A stretch of 64,000 bases of DNA from Methylorubrum aminovorans (GCF_022179725.1 NZ_BPRC01000010.1:62001-126000), one strand, 5' to 3'; shown: positions 8,080-17,822, numbered from the stretch's first letter. Notes: generated by a model not told the origin, from the letters alone. Numbers and translations: made by a program.

Positions 8080-10902
8080 CTATCCCACCGCTGCCTTGAT
8101 CGCCGCCGCGACGCGCTTCACGCCGCCGGAGACATCACCGCCCTTGAGATGAACTCGCAGCGCCCGGCGCTTGCGCTCGGACAGGACGGCGAAATCGCCC
8201 CGCGCCTGCGCCGCGATCACCGTCTTGAAACCGAGCTTGCGTCCGGGGATCGGCAGGTCGGCCGAGGGGTCGGCGGTGATCTGCAGGAACACGCCGGAGG
8301 CCGGACCGCCCTTGTAGGCCTGCCCCGTCGAGTGGAGGAAGCGCGGACCGAATTCCAGGCAGGTCGCGACCCGGCGCCCGTCGCGCAGGGCGAGACGGGC
8401 CTCCTGCAGGGGCGCGTGATACGCCTCGTTGCGTTCCACGTAGGCGAGCACGGCGACGTAGTCGCACGGCTTCACCCGCGCCAGATGCGCGGCCACGATC
8501 GCCTCGAAGCCTTCACCGGAGCGCAGGGCCTCGGCATTGGCGGCATCGGCGTAGAGCGCGACCGTCTGGTCCTCGAAGATCGGCGTCTCGGCCGGCAGCG
8601 CTCCGGTCTCCTCGGCCGCAGAAAAGAGCTTCTTCGTCTCGATCTTGCTCGCCTCGACGTCGGGCTGATCGAACGGATTGATGCCGAGCACCGCGCCCGC
8701 CACCGCCGTGGCGATCTCGAAGCGGAAGAATTCCTGCGGCAGCTGCTCCACCTTGTCGAGATCGATGCGCACCACCGGCTGCGCCTCACTCTCCAGGATC
8801 TTCACCGCCTCATCCTGGCGGGCATCGGCTTGGGCGGCGAGGCGCAGATACACGAACAGGCGATCCTCGCCGTACACGGCCGGCACGCCCACCGGCTCAC
8901 CCTCGATCGGAATGATGCCAACGCCTTCCTTGCCGGTCGATTCGGCGATGAGCTGCTCGGCCCAGGTACCGAAGGTGTCGATACCAGGTGAGGCGATGAT
9001 CGTGATCTTGTCGCGCCCGAACTCCTTGGCCGCCACGCCCATCGCCGCGCCGAGGCGCACGCCGGGATTGGCCGCGGGCGGCACCGCCGGCCCGCAGGAG
9101 CGGACCATCATCCGGGCGCTGTCGAGGAAGTCGCGGATCTCGACGCCGGCCGCCGCGGCGGGGACGAGACCGAAGGCTGACAGCACCGAATAGCGGCCGC
9201 CGATCTGCGGCACGCCGAGGAAGATCTTTCGGAAGCCGTCATCCTTGGCGGCCTTCTCCATCGCCGAGCCCGGATCGGTCACGGCAACGAAGTGGCGGCC
9301 CGCCTTGTCGGCCCCGACGACCTCCTTCATCCGGCCGAGGAAGTAGTCGCGGAACACGTTGGGCTCCAGGGTCGAGCCCGACTTCGAAGCGACGATGAAG
9401 AGGGTTTTCTCGAGGTTCACCGCGGCCTCGACGGCGCGCACCTCGTCCGGATCGGTCGAGTCGAGGATGCGCAGTTTCGGATAGCCCTCGCGATGGCCGT
9501 AGGTCGCGGCGATCACTTCCGGCCCGAGGCTGGATCCGCCCATGCCGAGCACCACCGCATCGGTGAAGCCCTCCGCCCGGATCTCCTCGGCGAAGCTCTC
9601 GTAGAGATCGACCCGCTCCAATTCGTCCTCGACGATGCGCAGCCAGCCGAGCCACTTATCCTCGTCGCGGCCGGTCCAGACGCTGGCATCGTGGGCCCAG
9701 AGGCGGCGGATGGCGCCGCTGGTGCGCCAGGATTCGACCGCTTTGTCGGTGGCCGCCTGGAGCGCGTCGTCGAACTTGAAGGTCTGGGCGTCGAGCCGGT
9801 GATCGAGGAAGGCCGTGCGCTTGCCCGCGACGGCGCCGAGCAGCGCGTCGGCGGCATCGACGAAGAGCTGCACGCCCTCGTCCACGAGCTGGCGGGCCAC
9901 CGACTCGATGTCGATTCCGGCCTCAGCGAGCCGCGCCATCACGGTCTCGGCCTCGCCGATATTCTCTTCCAGCGTCGCCCGCACCCGGCCATGGTCGCGG
10001 AACGCGTCCATAGTGGACGGCGGCATCGTGTTGACGGTGTTCTTGCCGATCAGCTCCTCGACGTAGAGCACGTCGGAATAGGCCTTGTTCTTGGTCCCCG
10101 TGGAGGCCCAGAGCAGGCGCTGCGCCTTGGCCCCCTTGGCCTCAAGCGCCGCCCATTTCGGCCCGGAGAAGATGCGCTTGTAGCGCTGGTAGGCGAGCTT
10201 GGCGTTGGCGATCGCCACCTTGCCCTTCAGATCCTCGTAGCCGCCGATTTCGTCGAGCCGCTTGTCGACGAGGGTGTCGATGCGGCTGATGAAGAAGCTC
10301 GCGACGGACGCGACCCGCGAGACGTCGCCGCCCTTCTCTCCGAACTCGGTCAGGCCGTCGATGAAGGCGTGGGCGACCTCTTCGTAGACATCCTGCGAGA
10401 ACAGCAGGGTGATGTTGACCGAGATGCCCTCCGCCGTGAGCTGGCGGATCGCCGGCAGGCCCGCGGGGGTGGCCGGCACCTTCACCATCAGGTTGTCGCG
10501 GCCGACCGCCTGATGCAGGCGGCGGGCCTCATTGAGGGTCTCCTCGGTGTCGAGGGCGAGGTAGGGCGAGACTTCGAGGCTGACATAGCCGTCGGCGCCG
10601 TCGCTCGACTCGTAAACGGACCGCAGCACGTCGGCCGCTGCCTGGATGTCGGCGATGGCGAGCCCCTCGTAGAGGTCGATGACGCGGGCGTCGCCGTGAT
10701 CGAGTGCAGCCTTGAGGCTGTCGTCGTACTCGGCCGAGTGGCCGATCGCCTTCTCGAAGATCGCCGGGTTGGAGGTGACGCCGCGCAGGTCGTCCTTCTC
10801 GACCAGCGCCTTGAGTTCGCCCTTGGCGATGAAGCCGCGGGCCACGAAGTCGAGCCAGACCGCCTGCTCGTGCTCGGAGAAGAGGGCGTTCAGCGCGTTC
10901 AT
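8080..10902 (-). CDS. tal-pgi: Bifunctional transaldolase / glucose-6-phosphate isomerase
   Basis: 940 residues from ATG 10902 (MNALNALFSEHEQAVW), with AGGA about 9 bases upstream. Residues 1 to about 365 are a transaldolase; the Schiff-base lysine lies in DNLMVKVPATPAG. After a linker, about 390-940 form a phosphoglucose isomerase with MGGSSLGPEV and IVASKSGSTLEPNVFRDYF. The fused enzyme interconverts sedoheptulose-7-P/GAP with erythrose-4-P/F6P, and F6P with G6P, joining the pentose-phosphate pathway to hexose phosphates. Such fusions are known in several bacterial groups including methylotrophs. Transketolase lies immediately upstream on the same strand. Both halves look intact. Confidence 0.95.
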   Translation of the reverse strand: MNALNALFSEHEQAVWLDFVARGFIAKGELKALVEKDDLRGVTSNPAIFEKAIGHSAEYDDSLKAALDHGDARVIDLYEGLAIADIQAAADVLRSVYESSDGADGYVSLEVSPYLALDTEETLNEARRLHQAVGRDNLMVKVPATPAGLPAIRQLTAEGISVNITLLFSQDVYEEVAHAFIDGLTEFGEKGGDVSRVASVASFFISRIDTLVDKRLDEIGGYEDLKGKVAIANAKLAYQRYKRIFSGPKWAALEAKGAKAQRLLWASTGTKNKAYSDVLYVEELIGKNTVNTMPPSTMDAFRDHGRVRATLEENIGEAETVMARLAEAGIDIESVARQLVDEGVQLFVDAADALLGAVAGKRTAFLDHRLDAQTFKFDDALQAATDKAVESWRTSGAIRRLWAHDASVWTGRDEDKWLGWLRIVEDELERVDLYESFAEEIRAEGFTDAVVLGMGGSSLGPEVIAATYGHREGYPKLRILDSTDPDEVRAVEAAVNLEKTLFIVASKSGSTLEPNVFRDYFLGRMKEVVGADKAGRHFVAVTDPGSAMEKAAKDDGFRKIFLGVPQIGGRYSVLSAFGLVPAAAAGVEIRDFLDSARMMVRSCGPAVPPAANPGVRLGAAMGVAAKEFGRDKITIIASPGIDTFGTWAEQLIAESTGKEGVGIIPIEGEPVGVPAVYGEDRLFVYLRLAAQADARQDEAVKILESEAQPVVRIDLDKVEQLPQEFFRFEIATAVAGAVLGINPFDQPDVEASKIETKKLFSAAEETGALPAETPIFEDQTVALYADAANAEALRSGEGFEAIVAAHLARVKPCDYVAVLAYVERNEAYHAPLQEARLALRDGRRVATCLEFGPRFLHSTGQAYKGGPASGVFLQITADPSADLPIPGRKLGFKTVIAAQARGDFAVLSERKRRALRVHLKGGDVSGGVKRVAAAIKAAVG

Positions 10903-10972
10903 CTCGGTCGTCCTCGCGTGAAATTCTTTAAGGCGTCCCACACCGGTAGATAGGGCGATGCAGGCGCTTCAG

Positions 10973-11087
10973 CCCTCCCCGCTCTGCGGGGGAGGGTGGC
11001 CCGCGAAGCGGGTCGGGCGAGGGGAGCGCCGCTTCCCGAGAGTGCGGAGCCGGCCCCTCACCCGCCTGCTCCGCAGACGGGGAGGGT
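10973..11087. repeat. GC-rich palindromic repeat cluster between tkt and tal-pgi
   Basis: Consists of CCCTCCCCGC-tct-GCGGGGGAGGG, then GCCCGCGAAGCGGGTCGGGC, then an inverted copy of the outer arm (CCCCTCACCCGCC ... GACGGGGAGGG). The arms can fold locally or into one long structure. It lies within the 198-base gap between the tkt stop and the tal-pgi start and could lower read-through or stabilise upstream mRNA (inference). It shares its arm sequence with the palindrome at 8028. Confidence 0.65.
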
Positions 11088-11100
11088 TGGAATCCGTGCT

Positions 11101-13176
11101 CTACTTCTTGTGCTTAGCCACCTGCGCGCGGGCGGCTTCGATCACCTTCTCGGCGGTGAAGCCGAACTTGCCGAGCAGGTCCTTGATCGGGGCCGAGGCG
11201 CCGAAGGTGTGCATGCCGACGATCGCGCCCGAGGAGCCGGCGTAGCGGTCCCAGCCGATGACGCTGCCCTGCTCCACCGCCACGCGCGCCAGCACGTCCG
11301 GCGGCAGGACGCTGTTGCGGTAAGCCTCGTCCTGGCGCTCGAACAGGTCCCAGGACGGCATCGAGACGACGCGGGCCTTCACGCCCTCGCCCTTCAGGGT
11401 CTCGTAGGCGCCGACGCAGAGCTGCACCTCGGAGCCCGTGCCGATCAGGATCACGTCCGGGGCGCCGTCGCAATCGGCGAGCACGTAGGCGCCCTTGGCG
11501 GTACCTGAGGCGGAGGCGTATTTCGAGCGGTCGAAGGTCGGCAGCGGCTGGCGCGAGAGCGCCAGTACCGCCGGCTGGTTCTTCAAGGAGAAGATCACCC
11601 GGTAGGCCTCGGCCACCTCGTTGGCATCGGCCGGGCGCAGCGTCACGAGACCGGGGATGCAGCGCAAGGACAGCAGTTGCTCCACCGGCTGGTGGGTCGG
11701 CCCGTCCTCGCCCACACCGATCGAGTCGTGGGTGAAGATGTGGAAGACCGGCAGTTCCATCAGCGCGGCGAGCCGGATCGGCGGGCGCATGTAGTCGGCG
11801 AAGACGAGGAAGGTCGCGCCGTAGGCCCGCAGGCCGACGAGGCCGAGGCCGTTCACGATCGAGCCCATGGCATGCTCGCGCACGCCGAAATGGATGTTGC
11901 GCCCGCCCGGCTCGAACGGGGTCAGCGAGCCCGCGCCCTCGAAGGTGAGGTTCGACTTGTTCGACGGCGCGAGATCGGCCGAGCCGCCGAGCAGGAACGG
12001 CACGTGCCGAGCGATGGCATTGAGCACCTTGCCCGAGGATTCGCGGGTGGCGAGGCCCTTGGCGTCGGGTTCAAAAACCGGGATGTCGCGGTCCCAGCCC
12101 TCGGGCAACCGGCCCTCGAGGAAGGCGGTGAGATCTTCGGCATGCGCCGCATCCGCCGCCTTGGCCTCTTCGAAAAAGCCCTGCCACTGGCTGTAGAGCG
12201 CGGCGCCGCGCTTGCCGATGCCCTCGGAGAAGGTGTCGTAGACGCCGTCCGGTACCAGGAATTCGGCATCCTCCGGCCAGCCATAGGCGCGCTTGGCGCC
12301 CTTGACCTCGTCGGGGCCGAGCGCGTCCGAGTGGGCCTTGGAGGTGTTCTGCTTGGTCGGGGCGCCGTAGCCGATGATCGAGTTGACGATGATCAGCGTC
12401 GGGCGATCGCTCGATTGCAGGAAGGTCTCGAGCGCCGAGGCGATGGCGTGGGTGTCGTTGGCGTCGGCCACCCGCAGCACCTGCCAGCCATAGGCGAGGA
12501 AGCGCGCGGCGACCTCCTCCGAGAAGGCGAGTTCGGTGTGGCCCTCGATGGTGATGGTGTTGTTGTCGTAGATCCAGCACAGGTTCGACAGGCGAAGATG
12601 CCCGGCGATCGAGGCGGCCTCCTGGGAGACGCCCTCCATCAGGTCGCCGTCCGAGCAGATGGCGTATACGTTGTAATCGAACAGCGGCAGGTCGGGCCGG
12701 TTCAGGCGCTCGCCCTTAAAGCGGCCGCCGATCGCCATGCCGACGGAATTCGCCACGCCCTGGCCGAGCGGGCCGGTGGTGGTCTCGACGCCGGTGGTGA
12801 AGTGGTATTCCGGGTGGCCCGGCGTCCGGCTGTCGAGCTGCCGGAACTTCTTGATGTCGTCGAGCGAGATGGCGGGCGCGTTGCCGCCGTCCTTCTCGGC
12901 CACGCGCGCCAAGTGCAGCAGCCCGTAGAGCAGCATCGAGGCGTGGCCCGCCGAGAGCACGAAGCGGTCACGGTTGGGCCAGTGCGGATGGGCCGGATCG
13001 TAGCGCAGATACCGGTTCCACAGGGTGTAGGCGACGGGCGCCAGCGCCATCGGCGCGCCGGCATGGCCGGAATTCGCCTTCTGCACCGCGTCGATCGCGA
13101 GCGTCCGGATCGTGTCGATCGCGAGCTTGTCACCCTCGCTCAGCGCCGCCTTCGGGCTCGTGTCTGCACCGCTCAT
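11101..13176 (-). CDS. tkt: Transketolase
   Basis: 691 residues, typical transketolase length. Thiamine-diphosphate enzyme of the pentose-phosphate pathway that moves two-carbon ketol units between sugar phosphates. Visible signatures: KANSGHAGAPMALAP near residue 34; the ThDP/metal motif CSDGDLMEGVSQEAAS followed by NLCWIYDNNTITIEG; and the pyrimidine-binding THDSIGVGEDGPTHQPVEQL. It lies between GH15 (52 bases upstream) and tal-pgi (198 bases downstream), all on the minus strand, so a sugar-phosphate operon is likely. Confidence 0.96.
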   Translation of the reverse strand: MSGADTSPKAALSEGDKLAIDTIRTLAIDAVQKANSGHAGAPMALAPVAYTLWNRYLRYDPAHPHWPNRDRFVLSAGHASMLLYGLLHLARVAEKDGGNAPAISLDDIKKFRQLDSRTPGHPEYHFTTGVETTTGPLGQGVANSVGMAIGGRFKGERLNRPDLPLFDYNVYAICSDGDLMEGVSQEAASIAGHLRLSNLCWIYDNNTITIEGHTELAFSEEVAARFLAYGWQVLRVADANDTHAIASALETFLQSSDRPTLIIVNSIIGYGAPTKQNTSKAHSDALGPDEVKGAKRAYGWPEDAEFLVPDGVYDTFSEGIGKRGAALYSQWQGFFEEAKAADAAHAEDLTAFLEGRLPEGWDRDIPVFEPDAKGLATRESSGKVLNAIARHVPFLLGGSADLAPSNKSNLTFEGAGSLTPFEPGGRNIHFGVREHAMGSIVNGLGLVGLRAYGATFLVFADYMRPPIRLAALMELPVFHIFTHDSIGVGEDGPTHQPVEQLLSLRCIPGLVTLRPADANEVAEAYRVIFSLKNQPAVLALSRQPLPTFDRSKYASASGTAKGAYVLADCDGAPDVILIGTGSEVQLCVGAYETLKGEGVKARVVSMPSWDLFERQDEAYRNSVLPPDVLARVAVEQGSVIGWDRYAGSSGAIVGMHTFGASAPIKDLLGKFGFTAEKVIEAARAQVAKHKK

Positions 13177-13227
13177 GGAGTACCCGTCTTTCTCGCTTCC
13201 ATTGCCCGTCTGCCGAACGGGATGCGC

Positions 13228-15087
13228 CTACTGCGCTGCAACGGATTCGCCTACCCTCGACTCGGAATGGTCCGCGCCGCTGCCTCGTTCCGTCGCCGGA
13301 CCGATCGCGCGGCTGTAATTGAGGATCGTGTTCACGAGCGCAACATGCGTGAACGCCTGTGGGTAGTTCCCCACCAGCCGTTTTTCGCGCACGTCGTACT
13401 CCTCCGAGACCAATCCGAGATCGTTGCAGACGCCGATCAGGCGCTCGATCAGCGCGCGGGCCTCCTCGCAACGGCCGAGCCCGATCAGGTTGTCGGCGTA
13501 CCAGAAGCTGCAGGGTAGGAAGGCGCCCTCGTTGCCGGGTAGCCCGTCAGTGGTCTGGCCTTCGGTTTCGTAGCGCAGGATGAAGCCGTCGCGCATCAGC
13601 TGCCGCTCGATCGCCGCCACCGTGCCGATCACGCGCGGATCGTCCTGGGGCAGGAAGCCCATATGCGCGACCAGCAGCAGGCTCGCGTCGAGCGCCTTGC
13701 TTCCGTAGGACTGGACGAAGCTGTTCAACTCCGGGTCGAACCCCTTCTCGCAGACCTCGGCGTGAATCTCGTCGCGGATCGCCTTCCAATGATCGACCGG
13801 CGGTTCCACGGAGTGCAGATCGTCCACGCCCATCATCTCGACGCTGCGGATCGCCCGATCGAAGGCAACCCAGGCCATCACCTTGGAGTGGACGAAGTGG
13901 CGCCGCCCACCGCGCACCTCCCAGATGCCTTCGTCAGGCTCGCGCCACGCGGTCTCGAGGTGCTTGATCAGCGCCTGTCCGACGCGCAGGCCCTCCTTGT
14001 TCTGCCCCATGCCGCCGGCGCGGGCCTGAAACAGCGCGTCGAAGACCTCGCCGTAGACGTCGAGCTGGAACTGCGCGATCGCCGCGTTGCCGACGCGCAC
14101 CGGCTTTGAGCCCTCGTAGCCGGGCAGCCAGTCGAGTTCGATTTCCGGCAGGAGCCGCTCTCCGGCGATGCCGTAGAGGATGTGCGCCTGCTCCGGGTTG
14201 CCGGCCACCGCCCGGGTCAGCCAGTCGCGCCACGCGCGGGCCTCCTCCATGTAGCCCGAATCCATCAGTGCGAGCAGCGTGAAGGTCGAGTCGCGCAGCC
14301 AGCAGAAGCGATAGTCCCAGTTGCGCACCCCGCCGAGTTCCTCGGGCAGGGAGGTGGTGGGCGCGGCGACGATCCCGCCGGTCGGGCGGTAGATCAGCGC
14401 CTTCAGCGTCAGGAGCGAGCGACGCAGGATGTCGTTCCAGGGCGTCTCCAAGGTGCAGCGGCTCGACCATTCGCGCCAGAAGCGGTTGGTGTCGTCGAGC
14501 CAGCGGCGCGGCTCGATCGGGGCAGGGTCCTCCTCGTGCGAGGCGCCGTAGCTGAGGACGAAGCGGACCGCGTCGCCCTTGTAGACCGTGAATTCCGAGA
14601 CCGTGGTCTGGCGGGTGGAGCCGCGCATCGGCGCGTTGGTGCGCAGCACCACCTTGTGCGGCCCGGAGATGGCGCGCAGGTCACCGAGTTCGCTGCGCGA
14701 CACCCACGGTACCGCCGAGCCGTAATCGAAGCGCACCGCCAGTTCCATCCGCATCGCCATCCGGCCGCGCACGCCCTCGACGAGGCGGATGACGTGGGAA
14801 CCGTCGCCGACGGGCATGAAATCGGTGACGCGGACCTCGCCCTCATGGGTCTTGTGCGTCGTCTCCAGCACCAGCGAGCCGGTGCGGTAGCGCCAGGAAT
14901 GCTGCGCGCCCCCCGCTGCGGGAGCGAGCTTCCAGAAGCCGTGCTCCTCCGTTCCCAGCAGGCTCGCGAACAGCGCCGAGGCGTCGAAGCGCGGCATGCA
15001 CAGCCAGTCGATGCTGCCGTCGCGCCCGACCAGGGCGGCGGTGCGGCCGTCTCCGATCAGGGCGTAATCCTCGATCCGTCCCGCCAT
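13228..15087 (-). CDS. Glycoside hydrolase family 15 (glucoamylase/trehalase-like)
   Basis: 619 residues from ATG 15087 (MAGRIEDYALIGDGRTAALV), with GGAG about 7 bases upstream; open frame continues upstream without similarity. Features of bacterial GH15 proteins: DGSIDWLCMPRFDASALF at the N-terminus; NWDYRFCWLRDSTFTLLAL at the start of the (alpha/alpha)6 barrel; FVHSKVMAWVAFDRA; GNEGAFLPCSFWYAD. Family members hydrolyse alpha-glucans or trehalose and are cytoplasmic; no signal peptide is seen here. It heads the minus-strand run GH15-tkt-tal-pgi, suggesting a role in mobilising stored glucan or trehalose into the pentose-phosphate pool (inference). Confidence 0.9.
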   Translation of the reverse strand: MAGRIEDYALIGDGRTAALVGRDGSIDWLCMPRFDASALFASLLGTEEHGFWKLAPAAGGAQHSWRYRTGSLVLETTHKTHEGEVRVTDFMPVGDGSHVIRLVEGVRGRMAMRMELAVRFDYGSAVPWVSRSELGDLRAISGPHKVVLRTNAPMRGSTRQTTVSEFTVYKGDAVRFVLSYGASHEEDPAPIEPRRWLDDTNRFWREWSSRCTLETPWNDILRRSLLTLKALIYRPTGGIVAAPTTSLPEELGGVRNWDYRFCWLRDSTFTLLALMDSGYMEEARAWRDWLTRAVAGNPEQAHILYGIAGERLLPEIELDWLPGYEGSKPVRVGNAAIAQFQLDVYGEVFDALFQARAGGMGQNKEGLRVGQALIKHLETAWREPDEGIWEVRGGRRHFVHSKVMAWVAFDRAIRSVEMMGVDDLHSVEPPVDHWKAIRDEIHAEVCEKGFDPELNSFVQSYGSKALDASLLLVAHMGFLPQDDPRVIGTVAAIERQLMRDGFILRYETEGQTTDGLPGNEGAFLPCSFWYADNLIGLGRCEEARALIERLIGVCNDLGLVSEEYDVREKRLVGNYPQAFTHVALVNTILNYSRAIGPATERGSGADHSESRVGESVAAQ

Positions 15088-15293
15088 CCCGGTCTCCGTC
15101 GTCGCGCCCGAGCCGAACGGCGCGGGGGATACGCGGGCTTCGGCTCTCTGACAGGGCATCACGCGCGCAAAGGCCGCCTCGCTGCGGAGGCGGGCGCAAT
15201 CGCAGCTGTGCCCCGCGCGAAGTGGCGCAGCGGCCGCGCTTCGCAAGGTTTCCGGACTAAACGATTCTGAGAACGCCGGGCCGGTGCGCGGGC

Positions 15294-15911
15294 TCAGCGC
15301 AGTTCCGACACGAGGCTGACGACCGAGCTGCCGAGGCTCGTCACGCCGGTCGCAACACCCGTCGCCGCCCCGGTGCCGGCCCGGCGGGCCGCATCCCAGG
15401 CCGCATCGACGGCGGCGAAGGGGAGGGCGCCGGTGGGCAGGAAGCGGTCGTCCTCGTCCTCCGCGCGGGCCATCGCGGCGGGCGCCGGGACGACCGGCTC
15501 CGCGTTCTTCTGCGGGCTTGCCGGCTGGGTCGTCGCCATCCGGCTCGCGGGTGCGCGGCGGCGCTCGGGCCGGGCGGCGACGCGCGGAGGACGGGCCGCC
15601 GCCGGCGCGGCCTCGCTCGCCGCGACGAGGGGCATGAGGCGGGCGAAGGCTTCGCTGGCCGGCCCCGCCTCAACGTCGGCGAGGAGCGCCTTGCCCGGAT
15701 CGAACACCGCGAGGCCAGGCGCCGCGGCCATGGCCGGAACCGGCCGCGACGAGCCGGCCGGTTCCATGGTCGGTCCCTTGGCCGGCTCGCGGCAGGCGAG
15801 CGACAGCAGCGCGGCCACCACGGCGAGGCCGAGCGTCGGAAGGAAGGGGGGAAGCACGGGGCGAGGGGTCGCGGACACATCCGGCTTCCGCAGCGGATCG
15901 ACGACGCGCAT
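15294..15911 (-). CDS. Membrane-anchored Ala/Pro-rich protein, unknown
   Basis: 205 residues from ATG 15911, with GAGGGG about 9 bases upstream. One N-terminal hydrophobic segment (FLPTLGLAVVAALLSLACRE) could be a signal anchor, or a lipoprotein signal with a non-classical box (SLAC). The rest is Ala/Pro/Arg-rich, low-complexity and probably periplasmic, ending with a Gly/Val-rich repeat-like stretch (TGAATGVATGVTSLGSSVVS). No family is recognised. Divergent from nasT. Confidence 0.65.
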   Translation of the reverse strand: MRVVDPLRKPDVSATPRPVLPPFLPTLGLAVVAALLSLACREPAKGPTMEPAGSSRPVPAMAAAPGLAVFDPGKALLADVEAGPASEAFARLMPLVAASEAAPAAARPPRVAARPERRRAPASRMATTQPASPQKNAEPVVPAPAAMARAEDEDDRFLPTGALPFAAVDAAWDAARRAGTGAATGVATGVTSLGSSVVSLVSELR

Positions 15912-16146
15912 GGACCGGCCCCTCTCGATGGATTCGTGAACGGCTTGAGTGTGCGCCCCGGTTTGCGGCAGAAGCGGGGCCGATCGATGTCCGGTTCGTA
16001 ACGGTCGTCGCAGATCGTCGCGGATCGGGCGGCGCACGGCTTGCGTGTCAGCCGACCTGTGGTGCCATCAGCAAGTTCTTGAACATCTGCTCCTCCAAGT
16101 CCCACCCGCACGTCCTCCTCGAACGGATCGAACCATTCGGGCCTCG

Positions 16147-16734
16147 ATGACCGAGACCAGCCTCACCGTCGCCGTGATCGACCCGAGCCCCGCTCGCGCG
16201 GCCATCCTGGAGGAGGGCCTCCGGGCCTCCGGCGTCGACAGGGTCGTCGTCCTGCCCGACGGGCCCGATCTCCAGGCACGGGTGGCGGGCCTCAAGCCCG
16301 ACGTGATCGTGGTGCATCTGGAGAGCCCGAGCCGGGACGTGCTGGAGCAGATGTCGGGCCTGTCCCGGCAGGCGGAGCGGCCGGTGGCGATGTTCGTGGA
16401 CCGCTCGGACCAGACCATGATGCAGGCGGCGGTCGATGCGGGCATCTCGGCCTACGTGGTCGATGGCCTGCGGACCGAGCGGATCCGCTCGATCCTCGAC
16501 ATCGCCATCCTTCGCTTCAACGCCTTCGCACGGCTCCAGCGCGAACTCGACGAGGCCCGCTCCGAACTCGCCGACCGCAAGCTGATCGAGCGGGCCAAGG
16601 GCATCCTGATGACGCGCAAGGGAATGAGCGAGGACGAGGCCTACAAGCTCCTGCGGCGGCAGGCGATGAACGAGAAGCGCAAGATCGTCGACATCGCCCG
16701 CGCCATCGTCACCGCAGCGGACCTGCTCGGATGA
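16147..16734 (+). CDS. nasT: ANTAR-domain antiterminator NasT
   Basis: 195 residues. Residues 1 to about 120 are a receiver-like domain, followed by a coiled coil (about 125-140) and the ANTAR RNA-binding domain (about 140-190: KLIERAKGILMTRKGMSEDE, KIVDIARAIV). NasT binds a two-hairpin leader RNA and prevents termination of nitrate-assimilation transcripts; NasS holds it inactive when nitrate is absent. A matching leader lies at 18101-18212. Oddity: the position where receivers carry the phospho-acceptor Asp reads VIVVHLESP (His57), so phosphorylation is unlikely, in line with control by NasS. It overlaps nasS by four bases (ATGA). Confidence 0.93.
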   Translation: MTETSLTVAVIDPSPARAAILEEGLRASGVDRVVVLPDGPDLQARVAGLKPDVIVVHLESPSRDVLEQMSGLSRQAERPVAMFVDRSDQTMMQAAVDAGISAYVVDGLRTERIRSILDIAILRFNAFARLQRELDEARSELADRKLIERAKGILMTRKGMSEDEAYKLLRRQAMNEKRKIVDIARAIVTAADLLG

Positions 16735-17759
16735 GAATCAGGCTCGGATACGTCCCGCTCACCGATGCCGCCCCCGTGATCGCGGCGGTGGAACTGGGCT
16801 TCGCGCGGGCCGAGGGGCTCGAGATCGCGCTGTCGCGCGAGCCGTCCTGGGCAACCCTGCGTGACCGGCTGGCGCTCGGCCATCTCGACGCCGCGCACAT
16901 GCTCGGACCGCTCGCCATCGCCAGTGCGTTGGGGCTCTCGGGGCCGCAGGCGGACATCAGCGTGCCGATGGCGCTCGGTCTCAACGGCAATGCGGTGACC
17001 GTCTCGAACGCGCTCTGGGCGGCGATGGCCGCGAAGAGCGACGCACCTGACCAAGATCTCACCGATGTGGCGGCGGGCTTCGCCCGGGTCGCCCGCGCGC
17101 GGGCCGGGGAGGGACGTCCGCTCACCATCGGCACCGTGCATCCCTTCTCCAGCCATTCCTACCAGCTTCGCCTGTTCGCGGGTCTCGGCGGGCTCGACCT
17201 CGACACCGCGGTGCGCCTCGTCGTGGTGCCACCGCCCGATACGGTGGATGCGCTCCGGCGCGGACGCATCGACGGCTTCTGCGTCGGCGCGCCCTGGAAC
17301 AGCGTCGCGGTCGCTGCCGGCCTCGGCCGGATCGCGGCGCTCGGCTGCGAGATCGCACCCGATTGCCCGGAAAAGGTGCTGGCCCTGCCTGCCGAGGGAG
17401 CGGAATTCATGCGTCCCCTGGTGCGGGCCGTCCATCGGGCCGGGCTGTGGTGCGCCGATCCGGCCAACCGCGTCGCCCTGAGTACCCTGCTCGCCGCGCG
17501 GGCCGAACTCGATTCGGATGCCGCGCTCATCGCCCGCACGCTCGCCGGTGCGCTGATCGTGGATGGCGGCGGGCGCGAGCGTGCGAACCCGGCCTATCTG
17601 CGCCTCGACGCCGCGACCCATCGGCCCGACCCCGCCCATGCCCGGTGGCTGGTGACGCAGATGATCGCCTGCGGGCAGGTCGCACCCGGCGGCGATGCGG
17701 CGGACCGGGGGGCCGCGCTCTACCGGCCGGACCTCTTCGAGGCGGCTATCGGCGGCTGA
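16731..17759 (+). CDS. nasS: NasS nitrate/nitrite sensor (NrtA/CmpA-like periplasmic-binding fold, cytoplasmic)
   Basis: 342 residues, no signal peptide (starts MRIRLGYVPLTDAAPVIAAV), which separates it from the exported NrtA encoded 0.5 kb downstream. It has the CmpA/NrtA nitrate-binding fold, with GTVHPFSSHSYQLRLF, VVPPPDTVDALRRGRIDGF and CVGAPWNSVA. In characterised NasS-NasT systems NasS sequesters NasT until it binds nitrate or nitrite. Translationally coupled to nasT through an ATGA overlap, and followed by an intrinsic terminator. Confidence 0.92.
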   Translation: MRIRLGYVPLTDAAPVIAAVELGFARAEGLEIALSREPSWATLRDRLALGHLDAAHMLGPLAIASALGLSGPQADISVPMALGLNGNAVTVSNALWAAMAAKSDAPDQDLTDVAAGFARVARARAGEGRPLTIGTVHPFSSHSYQLRLFAGLGGLDLDTAVRLVVVPPPDTVDALRRGRIDGFCVGAPWNSVAVAAGLGRIAALGCEIAPDCPEKVLALPAEGAEFMRPLVRAVHRAGLWCADPANRVALSTLLAARAELDSDAALIARTLAGALIVDGGGRERANPAYLRLDAATHRPDPAHARWLVTQMIACGQVAPGGDAADRGAALYRPDLFEAAIGG

Positions 17760-17787
17760 GCTGCGTTCGAGCGCGCCGAACCCGCTT

Positions 17788-17822
17788 GGGCTGCGCATCG
17801 CGGCATCAGCAGCCCATTTTTT
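17788..17822 (+). terminator. Intrinsic terminator of nasTS
   Basis: Perfect 7-bp stem GGGCTGC / GCAGCCC with a 14-base loop, followed by ATTTTTT; 28 bases after the nasS stop codon. Confidence 0.88.
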
